30,109 bases of DNA from Brachionus plicatilis (taxonomy: Eukaryota > Rotifera > Eurotatoria > Ploima > Brachionidae): the NCBI GenBank assembly GCA_010279815.1, contig QEOQ01000014.1, forward strand, positions 341,687-371,795, read 5' to 3'. Positions 11,466 to 20,487 of the stretch are shown piece after piece (within the stretch, counting starts at the first letter, position 1; each line of letters starts with the position of its first letter). A program made the translations under genes and the position numbers. The notes under the pieces are model-generated. The model saw nothing but the letters and a program-made list of their open reading frames with translations. It did not search any database and was not told where the DNA came from.

Positions 11466-11826
11466 TTTTGCCATTGTGAAATTTCATGCAAAACTTCCAA
11501 TACAAAAATTAAAAAATTTTATAACTTTTGTTCTAAAAGTCAAAAACTTGTTCTGTGAATGAGACAAAGTGAAACAACTGTTGTTTCACCTTCTGCAGAA
11601 ATCTGCAAAATCTGTGCAAATTTTGCAAAATTGCACCCTATTTAAAAGTTTCAAAAATAAAGCGGTATTTATATGCACAGATTTTGCAGACTTCTGCAGA
11701 AGGTGAAACAACAGTTGTTTCACTTTGTTTCATTTACAGAACAAGTTTTTGACTTTTAGAACAAAAGTTATAAAATTTTTTAATTTTTGTATTGGAAGTT
11801 TTGCATGAAATTTCACAATGGCAAAA
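11466..11826. mobile_element. Foldback element with 153-bp near-perfect inverted arms
   Basis: The left arm 11466-11618 and right arm 11674-11826 are reverse complements. By eye they differ at 3 of 153 positions (about 98%), around a 55-base spacer. Each arm carries a further perfect palindrome, for example GTGAAACAAC-T-GTTGTTTCAC at 11569-11589, and TTCTGCAGAA. The element begins TTTTGCCATTGTG. No ORF is inside, and I could not define a target-site duplication because both flanks are T-rich. This fits a MITE or foldback DNA transposon. The high arm identity implies recent origin or arm homogenisation. Confidence 0.8.
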
Positions 11827-12165
11827 TTTTTTTAGAGTTTTACTATGATGACATTATGACCGAAGACTGTTAAAAAAAGTACAAAAATTATGAATCTAGT
11901 TAAAAAACCTTAAACAATTCAAAAATTTTGTATTTTACAATAGCACAGATATAAAAAATTTCAAAAAAAAATTGAGCTCAATATATGGAATTGAACAATG
12001 GCTTTGGACGAATGAAAAAAAAAACTATAGAATAAAGAAAAACTTTATGAAAATAAAATGTAGCATATATTTACATATTTTTTTAAGTATAGCATTTGCA
12101 ACTATAGTATAAAAAAATTGCAGTATAGCTATTATTTTTTCTAAAATTACTAAAAAAAATTAAAA

Positions 12166-12392
12166 ATGCCAAAATAAAAGTTAGAATGGGATAAAGTAAA
12201 GGTATTTACCAATACTACTGGACTTGAAGCATTTCTCAGGAACGATTCACATCGAAACATATCAAAAACTGGTTCACAGACTCTTAAATGTAATGAATGC
12301 CAACTAGAAATTTGTGTTGAAAATGAGGCTAAAGGAAAGGAGGTCGTGGACGTCCACGAAAAAGGAAAGTTGAGGATGAGGTAGTTGATTAA
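12166..12392 (+). pseudogene. Internally deleted transposase-like relic
   Basis: The ATG at 12166 begins MPK, then an in-frame TAA (12175-12177), then KLEWDKVKVFTNTTGLEAFL and a KCNECQ Cys pair. This is the look of the N-terminal domain of MULE-type transposases. A shifted frame then gives GRGRPRKRKVEDEVVD before the TAA at 12390-12392, a basic GRPRK tail like those at transposase C-termini. The catalytic middle is missing. The family is suggested by layout only. The gene is clearly non-functional (nonsense codon, frame change). Confidence 0.4.
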
Positions 12393-12488
12393 AATAAACC
12401 AGCAAAAATTAAACCAGATCGTCCACCTAAATACCAAAAAACTTTAAATAATTAATTTATCTTCTAATTGTCTAAATAATTCACCTTT

Positions 12489-12990
12489 TTATTTCGGCTT
12501 ACGGTCAACTCTAGCACTCTGTTCAATAGCTGCACGCACATATTTTGTAGATATAATAGGGACAACTACATCTACTCTTTGACCATTCTTACAAGCCGAA
12601 ATAAATAACCTTTATGCTTTTACATTAAAATTTACGAAGCAATCAATCATAATCCTCATAAGAATTTGATACTTCGAATTATTTAATTATTAAAATATTA
12701 ATAAATGGCACATAATTTTCTTCACCACCAAATAATATAAAAACTCCGCTATTTTTAATAAAAAGAAATCTAACTAAAGTATAGTCTAATTGATAAAAAA
12801 TGCATCTATTATGATAAAAACATCAATTTGAAAAGAATTAAAAAACTTAATAAAATTTAAAAAAATTTATTGCTTTTTTGAGTTGCATCTATAACAAAAA
12901 ATATCTTCTTTTTGCCATTAGCAAGTTGAGCAAAATTTATTTTTTAAATTTTTAATATGTTTGCTGTGGCATTTGCATTTTTTGCATTAC
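12489..12990 (-). pseudogene. Decayed minus-strand gene or transposon relic
   Basis: Three coding-like patches share the minus strand. At about 12920-12988 there is CKKCKCHSKHIKN...KFCSTC, a Cys/His cluster with zinc-finger spacing, partly overlapped by GKKKIFFVIDATQKSNKF in another frame. At about 12700-12790 there is FLFIKNSGVFILFGGEENYV. At 12489-12611 a 40-codon open end reads NGQRVDVVVPIISTKYVRAA and finishes RVDRKPK with a TAA at 12489-12491. The frames are interrupted by stops and shifts. TTATTTCGGCTT (12489-12500) and AAGCCGAAATAA (12593-12604) form an inverted repeat across the last patch. I do not recognise the family. Confidence 0.3.
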
Positions 12991-13496
12991 TAATTTACTT
13001 ACAGTGTTTAAAGTTAAACTGGATAATAGGTAAGATTACGTTATTTTACGTAATCTGAGAAAAATATCAAACACATACTTAATATTTTTGAAACTTCTTA
13101 AAAAAATGTTTTGTGTAAATCGGATCATTTTTTTTTAGACAAAAATTAATTATTTGAGACTCAAACTAAATTAAATATTTAATCATAATTATGCCTATGC
13201 CGGTCTAAAGACCATAGTAAAAAATAGCAGGATGAAATTTAGTACCAAATGATAAAAAAGAACAGAACATGATGATAAAAAATTGAAAAATATTTTTTTT
13301 CTAAAAGCTCAAAATTAGTCATGTAAGTTGCACCATGTTCCATTCACATAACTTTTTTTATTTTTTAAGAAAAAAAGTTGCTTATTTTTTTATTATTTTG
13401 TTCCGTTCTTTTGTACTGAACTTTACAAAACCGTGACAGAGAGAATAATTTTTTTAATTTTTTTAATTCTTAATTTTTTAAAATTTAATTATTTTT

Positions 13497-14497
13497 TTAA
13501 TAGAAAAATATTAATAACATTGATAAAGCAAAATTGAAAGCATTAATTTTAGGGTTCATTGCGCTGTTTCGCAAAAGTGAACTAAATATTGAATCTGGTG
13601 AGCATAAAGAAATTTTATGCAAGCAAATGTTTGGTTTTTTGCATTGATAGTCGTAGTTACACTTGGAAAAAATTCCTAAAGAATGAATGCAAGTGGTACC
13701 GTTCCAGTGAAAATCATCACTTTGATTTATTTTGCAGTCACACATGCCATATTGTGATGGTTTTGGACAAGAGCAATTATTTTCAATTGGATTTAGATTA
13801 CAAATTAAATTTCCATCACAATTACTGTCACTAGAGCAACCTATTTTACCATATCCATAAAAATTTTCACATTTTTCAATTTTATTTGACCAAAATTGAG
13901 CTTTTGAGTTACACTCACATTTATTTTCAATACATTGAAGACCAATGTCTTTTCTGCAGGTATTTGATGATCGGCAAGGAGCCTTATAACTTAATTTAGT
14001 TAAACATTGCAGAGTTGGTTCATGAAAATATTTATCTGTTTCACATTGGCATAAATTACTTAGGCACAGCATTGGACTAAGACATTTATATGATGCCGTA
14101 CAATAGGCTCCTTCATGTAGCTTTGACTTGCATTTTGCCAAATCATAGTCAAAATAAGAATAAGTCTCAAAACAAGTACCTTTGAAAATGAGGAATTAAT
14201 TTAAGGACTTATTAAGTATTTTTTGTTACATGTATTGTTGATACATGATAGCGATTGTAGATCGCTACATTGAAACGATGCTTCACATTTATCAGTGTAG
14301 TGTCGTTTATCAATGCAATTTTTGTTTTTTCGAAATTGTGTTGATTTGCATGATTCCTCAGTTTGTCCAAAAAAGCCTTAAAATTTAAAAGTGAATTTTT
14401 TTGGACATATTACCAAGCTACTTATTATCAAAATGATGAGTGACACCAGCAAAATTATTCCAATTGATAATATGACAGCATTGATTATATTTTGCAT
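13497..14497 (-). CDS. EB-type cysteine-rich secreted or membrane-anchored protein, three exons
   Basis: Inferred exons on the minus strand: 14497-14422, 14376-14230, 14179-13497, in phase, giving 301 aa and TAA. Residues 1-26 (starting MQNIINAVILSIGI) are strongly hydrophobic and act as signal peptide or anchor. Then come repeated Cys modules of the EB type found in invertebrate extracellular proteins: SFQCSDLQSLSCINNTCTC, then YKCLSPMLCLSNLCQC, then GLQCIENKCEC, CDGNLICNLNPIENNCSC and YQCKKPNIC. The last 16 residues (INAFNFALSMLLIFFY) are hydrophobic, which would suit a GPI signal or second anchor. The 3' exon was clear; the two upstream exons rest on splice sites and on continuation of the Cys pattern. 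The exon-1 donor (GTAGCT) is the weakest call. The ligand or role is unknown. It lies 64 bases downstream of a RING-finger ORF on the same strand. Confidence 0.7.
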
Positions 14498-14561
14498 GTT
14501 CTTCCTTTTCTTTACACCAATTTCCTGATGATGGTGCTGAGACTTTAAATTGAAATATTTT

Positions 14562-14897
14562 TCAATTCAATTTAAGAAATTTGGTCATTAATACAAGATT
14601 TTGGTTAAAAGTATCTTCCAATAAAGGAGCTGAGGGTTGTAAAGATGTTTTTGGAACGAATTTCGCATTATGAGAATCGAGCAATTGATTTGTTCTAAAA
14701 TCATTTTGAAAGCCATTTGAAGCATCGTGTATAGAACGACAAGTTGGACAGCAAATTTTTCCTTCATTTATATCAATTCTTTGGATGCAATTCTGGCAAA
14801 ACGAGTGATGGCAAGGAAGGATCTTAGGCTCTTTAAAACGTTCAAGGCAAATTGAGCATATTAATAATTCATTCACTACATGCATCCTAAAATCCAT
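14562..14897 (-). CDS. RING-finger protein (short, TRIM-like N-terminus only)
   Basis: The 111-aa ORF starts MDFRMHVVNELLICSICLER. It has a C3HC4 RING at residues about 14-53: C14-I-C17 type first pair, then PCHHSFCQNC and CCPTC. A typical TRIM-like linker follows (TNQLLDSH). Such RINGs bind two zincs and recruit E2 enzymes for ubiquitin transfer. TRIM proteins usually continue with B-boxes, a coiled coil and often NHL repeats; here the frame ends (TGA at 14562-14564) with none of these. It may be a stand-alone RING protein, a truncated TRIM, or the first exon of a longer spliced gene. The same frame is open again after the TGA to about 14420, without a recognisable B-box. Confidence 0.75.
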   Translation of the reverse strand: MDFRMHVVNELLICSICLERFKEPKILPCHHSFCQNCIQRIDINEGKICCPTCRSIHDASNGFQNDFRTNQLLDSHNAKFVPKTSLQPSAPLLEDTFNQNLVLMTKFLKLN

Positions 14898-16407
14898 TAA
14901 ATTTTTTTATTATTATTTAAATGAAACACAAACTTTCTTTAAAATTTATTCAAAAAAATGTTAAAATTAAAAGAAAATGAAATTTTTAAATTTTTAATCT
15001 ATTGTCAATCTATTGTCAATGAAACTACATAAAATCTAGCGTGTATCTTTATTTAAGATAAGAGAACTTTATGATTGACAAAAATTAACTTTTATGAAAT
15101 AGATGGCTTTTATGAAAACTTTTTGGATACTCTATGGAACATCATTATTAGTAAAAAGATCTTTTTGCCAAACTTTACTTTTATGTACCTTTATTTAAAA
15201 AAAAATAACTAATTAAAAATTTAAAATTAAAAGTTATGATTTGAGTTAAAGTAAATTAACCATAAAATAAGCCATTTTTAAACAAAATTCATGTAAAATT
15301 ATGAATGTAAGCTTTTCAAGACTCTTAGAGAAAAGAAGAGTTCTCGTTTTTTGTGAACTTTAACAAAAACTCTATATTTTCTATTAAAGAACTAAGAGTT
15401 ATCACTCATCGCTAAAAAATTATTAATAATTTTGATAAAAAACATAAATTACAAGTAAACATCATTTTATTCAAAATATTGTAGAATGAGAAAGAATTTC
15501 TTCTAAAAAAACAAAAGAGTTATTTTCTGTAAAATGAAAGTTAGGTTTTATTAAATAAAATTAAAATTTCTTGAAAAGAAACTTAAACCTGAACCAGACT
15601 TGTGAAAAGTTAAAAAAAAAAGGTAATTTTCAAAGTCGAGTCAGTGACTTGACTTGAAAATTTTTTTCTAAAAAAAAGTCGTTTGACTTGACTTGAAAAA
15701 TTATTTTTTTTAAATAATTCTTTTGCCGTTCCATGTTGTTATTAAGGCAGCCATTTTTATTTCAAAGTCTTCGAAATGACTTTTTTGAGAAAAAAAATTT
15801 CAAGTCAAGTCAAAAGACTTAACGAGTGAAATAGAAAAAATGAGCATATAGAAATTTTAATGCATTTCGTCATTACATGATTTAACTCGAAAAAATTGTT
15901 TTTTTTTTATTTTCCTTTTTAAAATAAAATAAAATTATAATTATATAAAAATACCTAAAAAATTAAACTGACTTACTCTTGATCAAAAGATTTATCTTTT
16001 TTCGTTATTTTTTAATGACTATTCGATTTCATAATATTAAGCTTAATCAATTTTAATCGCATTTAAAACAGAATGCTATTTGGGAGAGATAATAATAATT
16101 CATAATTTTAAAAAAGATTTGAGTATAGTTATTTATTTTGAAATTATTTGGTAATTTACTTTGATATTTTTAAAAAATATTCTTAACTTTTAAGCTGAAA
16201 AATTTATTATTAAATATAAAGCTAAATTTAATACGAAATTTTGTAGTCTATGCTGCTGTTCCATTCTGTATTGGACTTTCTGAAAAATATCATTGTGAGG
16301 TATTTGAGACAATACAATATGAATTAAGAAACTTACCAGTTTTGGAAAGAATGATATTAGAAACACAATCTCAATGATGAAAAAGAATTATTTAATGTTT
16401 TTAAATA
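14898..16407. other. Intergenic AT-rich region with a possible coding relic at its end
   Basis: No gene is supported. The tract holds A/T runs and the foldback at 15646-15811. A plus-strand frame at about 16203-16377 is open and has a more balanced stretch that begins NFVVYAAVPFCIGLSEKYHC and ends ERMILETQSQ before TGA. It has no start context and no family I recognise, so it is probably transposon debris. Confidence 0.4.
15646..15811. repeat. Foldback repeat built on GACTTGACTTG
   Basis: The left arm 15646-15680 and right arm 15778-15811 are imperfect inverted copies (GACTTGACTTGAAA... against ...TTTCAAGTCAAGTC) around a 97-base spacer. A second GACTTGACTTG follows the left arm at 15684-15695. 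Related AAGTCAAGTC or AAGTCATGACTTG strings occur at about 3181-3222 and 27172-27190, so this looks like a dispersed repeat family. Confidence 0.5.
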
Positions 16408-16575
16408 TTTTTTTCATAAATTGATTGTATCCATTTTTTCTATTAGACTTTTGCAAAATACTGTAAAAAAACTTTAAATTGAATTGATCAACTTTTAAAT
16501 TTTTGAAAGGTTATTTAGAAATTAAAAAAAAATTCAATGAAAAATTTTTATTTTAAAATTTTAAAATAAATAAAT

Positions 16576-16986
16576 TTAGAAAAATCCAGCGAAAGAGGAT
16601 GATCCACAGCTTGGAGCTGGTAATTGTGGAGTTGGCAATGACAATGGAGCAGAGAATTCCCATCCAGTGGTCAATGGAGCAGCTGGTAATTGTGGAGTTG
16701 GCAATGACAATGGAGCAGAGAATTCCCATCCAGTAGTCAATGGAGCAGCTGGCAATTGAGGTGCTGGCAATTGAGGTGCTGGCAATTGAGGTGCTGGCAA
16801 TGACAATAGAGCGGAGAATTCCCATCCAGTGGTCAATGGCAATGATGGCAATTGAGGTGCTGGCAATTGTGGGGCTGGCAATGACAATGGAGCGGAGAAT
16901 TCCCATCCAGTGGTTAATGGCAATGATGGAGCAGCCAATGGAGCGGAGAATTCCAATGGGGTTGACAAGTTTAATCCACAAGACAT
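16576..16986 (-). CDS. Small Pro/Leu-rich tandem-repeat protein, copy A
   Basis: The intronless 136-aa ORF starts MSCGLNLSTPLEFSAPL and ends SCGSSSFAGFF. Its body has four copies of LTTGWEFSAPLSLP (one reads ALLSLP) separated by one to three PAPQL or PTPQL steps, after a diverged first unit. The long DNA unit is about 66 bp and the short unit 15 bp; both are multiples of three, so other frames also stay open. I chose this frame because its ATG is the first after a TATA box 70 bases upstream, and because it is intact in both copies. There is no signal peptide or membrane segment. I do not recognise the family and assign no function; a structural or secreted-granule protein is only a guess. An AATAAA-type signal lies just past the stop. 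Confidence 0.55.
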   Translation of the reverse strand: MSCGLNLSTPLEFSAPLAAPSLPLTTGWEFSAPLSLPAPQLPAPQLPSLPLTTGWEFSALLSLPAPQLPAPQLPAPQLPAAPLTTGWEFSAPLSLPTPQLPAAPLTTGWEFSAPLSLPTPQLPAPSCGSSSFAGFF

Positions 16987-17055
16987 TTTTCTAAATTTAA
17001 TTATTTATTTGAATACTTATTTATTCGAAGTGATTTTTCATTATTTGAAAACTAC

Positions 17056-17063
17056 CTTTTATA
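17056..17063 (-). promoter_or_regulatory. TATA box of repeat-protein gene, copy A
   Basis: TATAAAAG on the minus strand, within GGATATAAAAGG, lies 70 bases upstream of the ATG at 16986. That would place initiation about 40 bases before the ATG. The same box at the same distance is present in copy B. Confidence 0.55.
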
Positions 17064-17376
17064 TCCTTTCTTTGCTATTCATGGTTTGATAAAATTGTAA
17101 ACATCACGATTGTTTTGTTTTTCCTATTTTTTCTTTTGTTTTTTTTTCTTATCAATATGTTTAATTGATGATATATTGATTCGATTCGATTTTTTTACCT
17201 TTGTTTCTCAAATAGTCATTCAATTGTTTTTTTGTTTGGAAATTTACTTTCAAATATATCATCAATAAACAATTCAAAAAGCTTTAATGCTTTGGACTTT
17301 GATTATTTCTTTTTTAATTTCAAGCCATCAAGAATTTTTTTGAAGAATGCATTGCATCTGAGCTTCAACAAAATCT

Positions 17377-18824
17377 AACGACATTCATCTCCACAAGAAC
17401 TAATATTTCTTAATAAACGAACTTTACGCATCTCTTTCAAAACAAACCGATTAGAATGATGAGTTTGCATAATCAACACACTGTTTCTGGTCATTCCTTA
17501 TTAAAACATTTTCATGATTCTTCTTAGCGTATATTTTTAATCCGCGCAACTTAGTCCGGACCGTCCAGACCGAAAATCATCTTGTATCCCTGAAAGTTGA
17601 GGGTTACCTTTCTTAACTAATATTCCCAAAACTACCTGAGTAAAAACTTTTCTTGGTACACTGAGTTAGCTGATTTCTCTGGAGTTTTCTCACTAAAACT
17701 GATCACCTTACCAATGAAAGGGCATTAACACCGTTCTGGACCATGCTTTCGGTATCACTCCTTCAGTAAAAAAATGCTGATTTATTATATTTTTGTAGAA
17801 TTGATATAAATATTTAAAATATAAAAATAATAGACGTCAACGATTTTTGTGCTGTTCTTGATTAATTTGGCGTAGATTAACAAGCATCAATTAAATTCTA
17901 TTCTTTTCTGGATTCCGGCACTTTTGACACACGACTTTTAAGAGCCCTGAAATTAGATAGTACTAGCCTTGAGAACCAAAGGCTTATCAAGAAGAGAAAA
18001 ATAGACATAGATAAACAGTTATACAGAATATTTTATTCATAAAATCGAAATAATATAAAATCGGTTTTATGCCATCAATGTCACATAAAAGAGGACCATT
18101 CAAAATTATATTTTAGAATAATTTAATGCACAAGTAATCCAAAATTAAAAAATGAGATTGAATTTAGTAATTTTGACTTCGTTTTTGGTCATTTTGTCCA
18201 CTTTGTTTAAAATTTGTTTTTAGGTTAAAAATTCATAAGTCTGTCTTCCGATTTTATTAAGAATGCAAATAAAATCTTAAGATGAGACAATGTAAAAATT
18301 TTTCATGTGATATAATCAAAACAATTTTTAATGTAAGAGAATTACAGTTTTTTTTTTTGTCTGATTTTCCCGTCATAATTTCGTTTCTTTTGCAACAAGA
18401 ATAATTTTCAGTGTTAAATTTTTTTCATGCCAATTGATATTCTTCATCAAAATAAAATAAAAAGTCTTCCATATGATTATCCTAAACCCAATCAAAAAAA
18501 TATTATTTCATTTGCAAAGACCTGATGAATACGACCCTAAACATTGTTTACATCAAATCAAATAAAACACTTAGCGAGAGAGAACAAGCATTTGTTGGCG
18601 ACTATTACCTTTCAGGCATTAACTACTACTAGATACTGGTAATTGAATTTAAAGATTGCTTGATATTAAAAACATCAAAAATCCGAATTCGAAGATTTCA
18701 CTGTTCGTAATTGATTCATAATTTAACTGAATTGAAAACCATTGATTCTCTAAAAACCATGAATATCATATTGAGATCTTTTTCAAATCTTCTTTTATTC
18801 AAATGTTTAAAGTCAAAATTTTGA
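17377..18824. other. Region between duplication block and LINE, with two coding-like fragments
   Basis: No complete gene. Plus-strand 17881-18042 is open for 53 codons and includes FLDSGTFDTRLLRALKLDS and LIKKRKIDIDKQLYRIFYS. Plus-strand 18525-18632 (ATG to TAG) includes KTLSEREQAFVGDYYLSG, and the frame continues after the TAG with ILVIEFKDCLILKTSKIRIR. Both have better composition than their surroundings and look like decayed coding sequence of unknown family. 17377-18386 is absent from the partner duplication, which has only 168 bases in that place. Confidence 0.4.
18387..18505. repeat. Second block of the segmental duplication (partner 26681-26799)
   Basis: 119 bases align without gaps to 26681-26799, with 4 differences by eye (about 97%). 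It has no ORF. It shows that the duplicated unit was once longer than the gene block, and that about 1 kb was gained in this copy or lost in the other. Confidence 0.8.
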
Positions 18825-19996
18825 ATTAACCAAAAACAACACGGTTTTATGCCAAACAAATCATGCACAACAAACCTTATTGAATTTTTAGACAAACTAA
18901 CTTTTGAAGTAAAAAAAGGTAATTCAGTTGACGTTATTTACACAGATTTTTCCAAAGCGTTTGATGAAGTACCGCACAAGAAACTTCTCGCAAAATTAAT
19001 TGCATATGGAATCAATACCCAAATGCACTCATGGCTCAGGTCATTCTTAATCGGAAGAAAGCAAAGTGTAGTCATGGGCGAAACTATGTCAGAAATAATA
19101 AAATATTCCATATGAATTAAGGCTAAAGATTTTAAATTTGACAACCCTTGAAGAGAGGCGAAAAAGAGGTGATTTAATCCAAATGTACAAACTAGTCAAA
19201 GGTATGGAAAATATAAATTTAATAAATGGAATTAATTATGCAAAAACAACAACAGGACCAGCTGGTAATTTAAGANNNNNNNNNNNNNNNNNNNNNNNNN
19301 NNNNNNNNNNNNNNNNNNNNNNNNNNNNNNNNNNNNNNNNNNNNNNNNNNNNNNNNNNNNNNNNNNNNNNNNNNNNNNNNNNNNNNNNNNNNNNNNNNNN
19401 NNNNNNNNNNNNNNNNNNNNNNNNNNNNNNNNNNNNNNNNNNNNNNNNNNNNNNNNNNNNNNNNNNNNNNNNNNNNNNNNNNNNNNNNNNNNNNNNNNNN
19501 NNNNNNNNNNNNNNNNNNNNNNNNNNNNNNNNNNNNNNNNNNNNNNNNNNNNNNNNNNNNNNNNNNNNNNNNNNNNNNNNNNNNNNNNNNNNNNNNNNNN
19601 NNNNNNNNNNNNNNNNNNNNNNNNNNNNNNNNNNNNNNNNNNNNNNNNNNNNNNNNNNNNNNNNNNNNNNNNNNNNNNNNNNNNNNNNNNNNNNNNNNNN
19701 NNNNNNNNNNNNNNNNNNNNNNNNNNNNNNNNNNNNNNNNNNNNNNNNNNNNNNNNNNNNNNNNNNNNNNNNNNNNNNNNNNNNNNNTAGAAGTAGATCA
19801 ACTCCCTTGACTGACAAATTCTTTAGAAAGAAATGATGTTTCACTCAATAGTTTCAAGGCAATAATCGACAGAGAAGTTTTTCGTATGGATAAAAGCAAA
19901 GAATGCTAAGGCTCTTAATAGGCCAGGCGCCATATTGGCGCTGGTATAGCGATCATTTTCGCTGTACAGCAGTTCAAACTACTACTATTACTACTA
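18825..19996 (+). mobile_element. CR1/L2-like LINE relic with internal deletions
   Basis: 18825-19115 encodes part of a reverse transcriptase: QHGFMPNKSCTTNLIEFLDK, then VDVIYTDFSKAFDEVPHKKL with the first catalytic aspartate motif, then WLRSFLIGRKQSVVMG. It jumps at about 19095-19120 to a C-terminal segment (LTTLEERRKRGDLIQMYKLVKG). The block with the YADD-type catalytic motif is therefore missing. After the assembly gap the frame resumes with RSRSTPLTDKFFRKK, and a shifted frame gives SLNSFKAIIDREVFRMDK before a stop. The end has two hairpins (GCGCC-ATATT-GGCGC at 19927-19941 and AGCGA/TCGCT at 19948-19963) and a CTACTACTATTACTACTA tail. It is a dead copy. Confidence 0.8.
19276..19787. other. 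Assembly gap (512 N)
   Basis: A run of N inside the LINE relic. Any open frame across it is meaningless. The LINE sequences on the two sides are from the same C-terminal part of ORF2, so the gap probably hides LINE sequence. Confidence 0.99.
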
Positions 19997-20138
19997 AAGA
20001 AATTTATTTACCAATTTTTAAAATTTACTAAATTTAGGGAATTAGGTTCGGCCTAAAAATTTTTCAAATATATTTTTTTTCACACAGTTTTATAAAAAAT
20101 TTTAATACTATAATTAAAAACGGCATACAATTATCGTT

Positions 20139-20400
20139 CACCAATAATATTTTTTTTATTTACCAAAAAAATAAAGAATACCACCAAAAAAATATAATCT
20201 AAGGCGAAACTCGATTACCAAAATTTAACACCTAATTCGTGTATTTTGCCGCAAATTTATTCTTAATTGACACCAAAAAATCACAATTACCTGTGCAAAT
20301 CAAACCACCAATTCAAAATAGGTTTCTAAACCAAATTAATATTAATTTAACCAAATTAATTTATACTTCACCAATTCAATTTTTTATTTCCCAAAAATAT
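20139..20400. repeat. Left subterminal array of CACCAA/ACCAAA motifs
   Basis: Motifs such as TTCACCAATAAT, TTTACCAAAAA, CACCAAAAAA, TTACCAAAAT, ACACCAAAAA, CACCAATTC and AACCAAATTAA (twice) recur about every 15-40 bases. The spacing and the reversed copy at 24970-25165 suggest transposase binding sites at a transposon end. Confidence 0.55.
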
Positions 20401-20417
20401 TATAAATAGTATTTTTC

Positions 20418-20429
20418 ATAATGTTATTT
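20418..20429. repeat. Target-site duplication, left copy
   Basis: ATAATGTTATTT is repeated exactly at 24466-24477, just after the A-rich tail of the LINE. It marks the LINE insertion point. Confidence 0.8.
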
Positions 20430-20487
20430 ACAAATATACTTATTTTTTGAAAATTGAAAATTTCGAAAATTAACATAATCTTAAATC

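Larger units (their letters stand above)
16408..17376. repeat. Segmental duplication, copy A (partner 25559-26512)
   Basis: It contains the tandem-repeat gene at 16576-16986 and its promoter. From about 16519 to 17376 I saw no substitution against the partner and only one 15-base length difference, inside the gene. From 16408 to 16518 the two copies differ at roughly one base in ten. A second homologous block follows at 18387-18505 (partner 26681-26799). Confidence 0.85.

Noticed and set aside
13589..13834. Plus-strand 81-codon ORF opposite the EB gene
   Set aside because: It is a shadow of the cysteine-rich minus-strand exon; the EB pattern is clearly the coding one.
14377..14560. Frame after the RING stop (contains WCKEKEEHAKYNQCCHI) as a B-box
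   Set aside because: The Cys/His spacing does not fit a B-box, it follows a TGA, and the overlapping frame encodes the EB gene's hydrophobic start and fits better.
16740..16880. Possible CRISPR-like or minisatellite array (GGTGCTGGCAATTGA units)
   Set aside because: The units are contiguous 15-base tandem copies within an ORF, with no unique spacers, in a eukaryotic context.
16553..16994. Alternative open frames across the repeat gene (142-aa minus frame; 84-aa plus frame; same in copy B)
   Set aside because: Repeat units of 66 and 15 bases keep all frames open, so openness is not evidence. The 136-aa frame has the first ATG after the TATA box.
19138..19844. Long frames of 190-230 codons around 19138-19844
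   Set aside because: They are formed by 512 N. Only the ends are real, and these belong to the LINE relic.
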